Positions 7,724-12,398 of a DNA stretch of 12,398 nucleotides are shown one piece after another (the stretch's first letter is position 1; the number at the start of each line of letters is the position of its first letter). Origin of the DNA: Setaria digitata (Eukaryota; Nematoda; Chromadorea; Rhabditida; Setariidae); the NCBI GenBank assembly GCA_003640385.1, contig RCAB01000925.1, positions 1 to 12,398 on the forward strand. Direction: 5' to 3'. The position numbers and the translations under genes were made by a program. Under the pieces are notes generated by a model that made no database searches, was not told where the DNA came from, and saw only the letters and a program-made list of their open reading frames with translations.

Positions 7724-9690
7724 GGAGGAAGAAGTGGTGATGTTATCAGTGTTAAAATGATAATTAATGAATGGCATTTTGTGAACAAAATGCTGTACAG
7801 TATAAATTTTTTATTTTTTATTTTTTTCTTTACATATATTAGTACGATTTTTGTCAGTGATTAAAAAAAAAAAGGAAAAAAAAAGAAAAAAATTGAAAAA
7901 AGTTAGCAAATAATTAAATATTTAAAAGTGTTAAATAATTAAATGATAAAGATATGAGGGAAAATTAGTCAGAAAAATAGAGCAAATTAAGCTTAAATAA
8001 CTAAAATAGTCATATGAAAAAATAATCAAAAATATATACGGTTGAATGAAATTAAACATATGTACGTAAGAAATGACAAGCACAAATAATACGTTACGTA
8101 TTAATAGAATAATTATAAAATGATACAGATAATATATAGAAAAAAAAAAAAAAAACGATTACATATGATCATTAAAGTGGTGGAAAATTAACTTTTTACA
8201 TATCATATTTGAATTTGCTAAAAGGAAATTTTTTTAATTTATAAATAGGAATTTTGAAAGTTAAAAGCTTTCTTTTTTTTTTATTGAAATGGACAAAAAA
8301 CAACAAGAGAATATGCACAAAAAAAAAAAAAAAAAGTTAGGTTTTTGTAAATTAGTAAAGAATCATTCTTCAAACTGAAACTTCTGATATAGCTTGGAAG
8401 ATAAAAACATTTACCATTCTTTATACTAAGCTATTCATTCATTCCTACAATAATAAAAATTGGAATAACAAAAATGGAAAATCACTTAATCGGAATGAAA
8501 TTGACAAGAATTAAAATTATCCAATGAAATGATGGTGAAATTAAAACTAAATTACATCAAGAAATGATAACAATTATCACGTCCAGTTTGAGGAACGTTT
8601 TATTTCATTTTTAAAATAATGATACTAATCAATTTGAACTTCTGCTGTTTTTTTGTATGATTTCAAAATTTACAATAAATGTTTTTTTTTATGATCCAAA
8701 ATTTACAATAAATGTTTTTTTTTCCTTTTTTTATTTTATAAAAATTTGCTTAGAGCAATAATTTTCATTGAAATTGTATATTTATTTGTATTGAAAAATT
8801 AACCTTATGTAAATGAGAAATGAATGTGATTATATTTTTGGTTCACTTTATCAATTTAATTTTTTTTTTTTGAAAACGAAAATGAAACGGTAGCAATTTA
8901 AATTGGTACTTTCATTTACTATGAAAATTTGAAAGGAACATTGGTTTACAAGGATTACTTTTCTTTCGAAAAAAAAAATGGTATTCATAAGTATTTATTT
9001 CATAAATTCAGAACAAGTCATAAGCGAAACTGAAAAGGAACTTTCTTTGTTGCCTATTTTTGAAAATATTTATCAAAAATAGTTTTTGAAAAAAAAAAAA
9101 TAAGTTTTTTTTTTCCTTTTTTTCAAGAACTCATGAAGTTAGGAATTTTCAATTCCAGCTTATTATTCATTTATTTATTGAAAATAGCATAAATAAGAAT
9201 TAATGTTATGCGAATATTTGCTAGAATAATAAGGAAATTAATTAACGAAATTTATTTCTATAATTTTTAGATCAAAAATAGGTTTTCCAGTAGCGTTCCA
9301 AATCAGCAGCAATTAAATTTTAAAATCAAAAGAAAAAAAAAAAATTTGATGGATTCTTTTTTTTTATGACCACAAATCGTTTTTATGCAAATAAACCAAT
9401 CGTGCACAATCTTGTATTACTAAAATTCTGCAACAAAGAAATTTCAGAAGTAAATGAAATATTCGAAAAAAAAAAAAAAAACAAAAAAAGAAAAAACAAA
9501 TTCTATCATAATATTTCCTTTGTATATGGTAGCAAAATCATAAAATAAAAACGATATTATTATTGTTAATGTGAACAGTATTAATAAAGGTGATAGTTTA
9601 AAATGAATAATCAGCAATAAGAGTGATAAGTGATAATGATAAGAGTGAACTAGTTACTTTAAACGATAATGATTAAAAAAAAAGTAGCAT
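7724..9690. other. No gene seen; AT-rich region
   Basis: Nearly 2 kb of AT-rich sequence with frequent homopolymers. The only structured element is the short tandem repeat at 8657-8723. A plus-strand open frame at 9366-9548 runs through a poly(A) into lysine/asparagine codons and has no motif. Confidence 0.65.
8657..8723. repeat. Two-unit tandem repeat of about 34 bases
   Basis: The unit ATGATTTCAAAATTTACAAT plus AAATG and a T run (8657-8690) is repeated as ATGATCCAAAATTTACAATA plus AATG and a T run (8691-8723). The copies differ only near TTTC/TCC and in T-run length, so the duplication is recent or conserved. Confidence 0.9.
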
Positions 9691-9837
9691 TATTTTCAGA
9701 AACTATTCTCGCATAATGTACGAATTAATTAACGTTGATGGTATGCGTAGAAATACGTGAAATTGAACGTGTAAAAAAAGTATAATGATGAATAGTTGCT
9801 TGGACAAAAGAGACGTTTGGAATGATTTTACACGTAC

Positions 9838-10082
9838 GCGACTCCTCTGTAGAGTAGCAGAAGGAAGACATAAAGAAAAGAAGATGAAACAATGTTTCAA
9901 AGAAATGAGCATCGAAAGAGCTTTCAAACTACAAGAAATCAGCTTTTCGGTTTTCCTGAAGCATTTCCGGAAGTTAGAACGCATAGATCTCACGTTCACA
10001 GGAAGAGATAGCAAGAGAACAATTCAGATAATTTCAAATTTCAATTTTCGAAATTAGAAAGAGCAACCAAAGATCTCGCCGC
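9838..10082 (-). CDS. Candidate 5' exon of the LRCH gene (leader plus 49 codons)
   Basis: On the minus strand CTCTTTTTCAG at 10083-10093 is a good nematode acceptor, usable for SL trans-splicing. The first ATG after it is at 9984-9982. The frame runs 49 codons, beginning MRSNFRKCFRKTEKLISC and ending LQRSR, to a donor CGC|GTACGT at 9838/9837 in phase 0, the phase that exon A requires. This would leave a first intron of about 4.2 kb. Against it: the sequence is not recognised, it contains a hydrophobic stretch (LISLKHCFIFFSLCLPSATL) unusual for a cytosolic LRCH protein, and the opposite strand is also open here (9785-10057). Treat as a hypothesis. Confidence 0.2.
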
Positions 10083-10117
10083 CTGAAAAAGAGGACGACA
10101 CTGCCACCTGTCTGTCC

Positions 10118-10372
10118 CTCTGCGCATCTGTCCATATGTGTATGTGTTTGTCCGTGTGTTGTGACCATATGTGTGTGTGTCTGTGGGTTCATGTGTGTAT
10201 GTGTCTGCGAGTGCATGTGTCTGTGAGTGCATGTGTGTGTGGGTGCATGTGTGTGTGAGTGTATATGTCTGTGAGTGTATATGTCTGTGAGTGTATGTGT
10301 CTGTGAGTTATATGTCTGTGAGTGTATGTGTGTGTGAGTGTATGTGTGTGTGTGAGTGTCTGTATGTGTAAT
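10118..10372. repeat. GT-rich minisatellite, 16-base unit
   Basis: From 10209 to 10369 ten units follow one another, mostly 16 bases, of the form GAGTGTATGTGTCTGT with variants (GAGTGCATGTGTGTGT, GGGTGCATGTGTGTGT, GAGTGTATATGTCTGT). One unit has 15 bases (10305-10319) and one 18 (10336-10353). The left flank, 10130-10208, is less regular TG-rich sequence. Alternating purine-pyrimidine sequence of this kind can adopt Z-DNA. Open frames read through it on the minus strand give only His-Thr repeats and are not genes. Confidence 0.93.
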
Positions 10373-10432
10373 GCAAGTGCGAAATTTGAAGATGGGGCGC
10401 GATGGAATTTCAAGAAGGGACTCAGGCGTCAG

Positions 10433-10527
10433 GTGATCAAAGGAATGAATGAATGAATGAGTGACCGATTGAATGAATGATCGCTTTGGAATAAAGGGAG
10501 GAGTGAAAGGAAGTGATCAAAGGAATG
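10433..10527. repeat. Paired 15-base repeat around a GAAT tetranucleotide tract
   Basis: GTGATCAAAGGAATG occurs at 10433-10447 and again at 10513-10527, 80 bases apart. The first copy runs into a GAAT tract (10444-10459) with further GAATGAATGA at 10471-10480. The surrounding sequence is less AT-rich than the rest of the window. Confidence 0.85.
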
Positions 10528-12093
10528 GATGAGATCCGATCACATTTTTTGCTTATTCCGCTACTCTCATTTCTTTCTGCCTTGAAATTAGTTCACAAAT
10601 GTAACCACTGAATGAAACTAATTGTAAAATAAATTAAAACTGATTAACAACGAGCAATCATGTGAAAATCCATTTAAACTATAAAATTCCATCATGATAA
10701 TGTTTACCGAATTGTTGTTAAAAATTTCCACAGTCGAATAATCATTTCAATTTTATGTCAGAATATGTTTGTGAATTAGTAAAAAAGTGACAATAATGGT
10801 ATGTGTACATATATTGTCACTGTACTATTATAATTGTTAATTTTGTCATTTTTTTTTTTTTTTCGATACGGTCTCTATCAATAAATTATTCGTTTGAATT
10901 TTAAATTATTATATAATTTGAAATGGAAAAGTGTCATCAAAAATTGAAATGGACGGAAGAAAGAAAGAGAGAGAGAGAGAGAAAAAAAGAGAAAGAGATT
11001 TGACTGGTACAAGCTGATATCGTTCTGTATCGAAAGATATTAATTCTTGACGAGCCTTCCTTCCCTCATCTCTTCGTTGAAATCTAGAGCTAATTATGTG
11101 GAATAATTATTTTTGATCACTTAGGATCGAAGACTTTTTTTTTTTTGTTCATAGTATCGTTGAAATTTTATGCTCAATTTGGTCAATTTTAAGACAAAAT
11201 AGATGATATTAGCTTTAAAATTACTTGTGCTACTGCTAAGAAAACTTTGAGTTTATCTTTAGTAGCTGTTGATGATGCTAATGATATTAATGTTTTACAA
11301 TGATAATAATATACAATAAATACACTGTACTTAGGAAAAACCACTTTAGACAATTCAATGTATTTTATCGTTTCTCATTTACAGAGTGATTGCTATCAAC
11401 TTTGGATTCATCGTTACTGATAGTGATAATGATACTGCTAATGGGAATAATAAAAATAGTGATAAAAAAGTAAGACCTTATAATTGTAATTTAATCTTTT
11501 AAAAACTATTTCATCATTTTTTTATTCATTTGCTCTTCAGGATTCAATTAATATTCTAGGATTATTTTGCATTACAGATTTATCATAACAGCTTATCAGA
11601 TAACAATGAAGAAATAATTCTAGTATGTGATACTATAATCATATCAAATCATGCAGTACATTACATTAAATAACTAAATAATTGTCGATGAAGGAAAAAA
11701 AAGTTGAAAAATAGATGTAAAAATTAATTATTCATTATCAATATTTTATGGTAGAAAAAGAAATAATAATCATTAACATACAAATATAATATGTGAAAGA
11801 AGAAAAAAAAAAAAGAAAAGTTCCCTCTTTAATACATGAATGGAACGTATTGTTGTGAAAGATCTGAATGAATTGATTAGATTAAAAAATAAAAATGGAA
11901 AAGAAAAAAAAAAACTAAAAAAATTTTTAAACAGAAAGAAGTTTAAAAAAATTTGAAAGGAAGAAGAAAATTTCAAAAATTTTAAAAATAAGAATACTGA
12001 TGAAAATTAAAGGCAAAAGAGAAAGAGAGATATGTGTTAAAAGTTTAAATGTTTGTATTGGGGTTCCTACATATATTTATAGCTTCATTTGTA
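10528..12093. other. No confident gene; AT-rich region with one weak plus-strand exon pair
   Basis: No recognised protein is encoded. There is a GA-rich tract at about 10957-10999. Two short open segments with canonical plus-strand splice borders lie at 11385-11469 and 11578-11622 (described under findings). A 35-codon plus-strand frame near 11840-11947, beginning MERIVVKDLNELIRLKN, is lysine-rich and unsupported. The minus-strand frame at 11773-11976 is almost pure Phe/Ser from poly(A)/purine sequence. Confidence 0.55.
10957..10999. repeat. GA-rich microsatellite
   Basis: Purine tract GAAGAAAGAAAGAGAGAGAG continuing as GA repeats and A-rich GAGAAAGAGA. Simple-sequence repeat; no other role visible. 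Confidence 0.9.
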
Positions 12094-12166
12094 TATATAT
12101 ATATATAGAGATTGTGTGTGTGTGTGTGTGTGTGTACGGGTGTGTACGAGTGTGTCTGTCTATCTA
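12094..12166. repeat. TA and GT microsatellites near the right edge
   Basis: A TATATA run at about 12092-12106 is followed by an uninterrupted GT run at 12113-12134 and an imperfect GTGT-rich tail with ACGGG and ACGAG interruptions to about 12160. It is a compound dinucleotide repeat. Confidence 0.9.
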
Positions 12167-12398
12167 GTATGTATTATCAAAGAGGAAAAATGTAAAGTTT
12201 AGCGAGAAGGAACGATAAGCTTTTAGCAAACAAGCTGAAATATATGAATAGTGGACAAGATGGGAAGTTTGTTGATCGGATTGTTCTGTACATTGAGAAT
12301 GAAATTTGTTAAATTTGAAATTCTTTTCAAGGCAAATTTCTGAATTTAAACCCCCCAATCAATTAATCAAAGTAGGATGAAATTTGAAAAAAAAAAAA
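12167..12398. other. Right edge; no gene recognised
   Basis: A minus-strand open frame (12164-12358, beginning MGGLNSEICLEKNFKF) covers most of this stretch but shows no motif, and its 3' end runs into the simple repeat. The window ends in a run of 12 A, as it begins in a run of A. Confidence 0.5.

Noticed and set aside
10034..10413. Several minus-strand open frames encoding His-Thr-rich peptides
   Set aside because: They are translations of the GT minisatellite in different frames, with no independent coding evidence.
12164..12358. Minus-strand open frame of 64 codons at the right edge
   Set aside because: No motif, and one end lies in simple-repeat sequence; no splice partner seen.
1..12398. 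tRNA, rRNA, CRISPR, bacterial operon or viral genes
   Set aside because: No T-loop-like GTTCRANYC with a matching acceptor stem, no conserved rRNA stretch, no spaced direct-repeat array and no recognisable viral or prokaryotic protein was seen by eye on either strand.

Overview
The window looks like nematode nuclear DNA, most likely from a filarial/spirurid worm. This rests on very AT-rich non-coding sequence full of poly(A)/poly(T) runs, short exons (about 105-145 bp), and nematode-type splice acceptors ending in TTTTCAG, TTTACAG, TTATAG or TTTAG. The species was not identified. There are no bacterial operon features, and no tRNA, rRNA or CRISPR array was seen. Two N characters (7039 and 7586) and a 49-base poly(A) at the left edge indicate a draft assembly, perhaps a whole short contig.

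One gene is well supported, on the minus strand. Five exons (5553..5666, 4970..5105, 2959..3103, 1295..1424, 810..915, in transcription order) join in a single reading frame with every split codon matching. They give 210 residues of a leucine-rich-repeat protein of the LRCH family (leucine-rich repeat and calponin-homology cytoskeletal proteins). The window holds a basic, Ala/Thr/Pro-rich N-terminal segment, the diagnostic pre-LRR block (GRKLKEFP) and about seven LRRs. The first coding exon is not certain. The remaining LRRs, the linker and the CH domain would lie beyond the left edge, unless the transcript ends at the in-frame stop at 772-774.

The right half (5667 to 12398) has no confident gene. 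It holds: a GC-richer island (6320-6632) that reads on the plus strand as a stop-ridden in-frame 31-residue repeat, probably a fossil coding sequence; a cluster of microsatellites and duplications (6890-7770) that includes an exact 134-bp direct duplication around an N; a complex region (9700-10530) with a candidate 5' exon of the LRCH gene at 9838-10082, a 16-bp GT-rich minisatellite and a GAAT repeat; and AT-rich sequence to the right edge with one weak plus-strand exon pair. I see no multi-gene system. The findings most worth checking are the two ends of the LRCH gene, the fossil repeat and the assembly-linked duplications.
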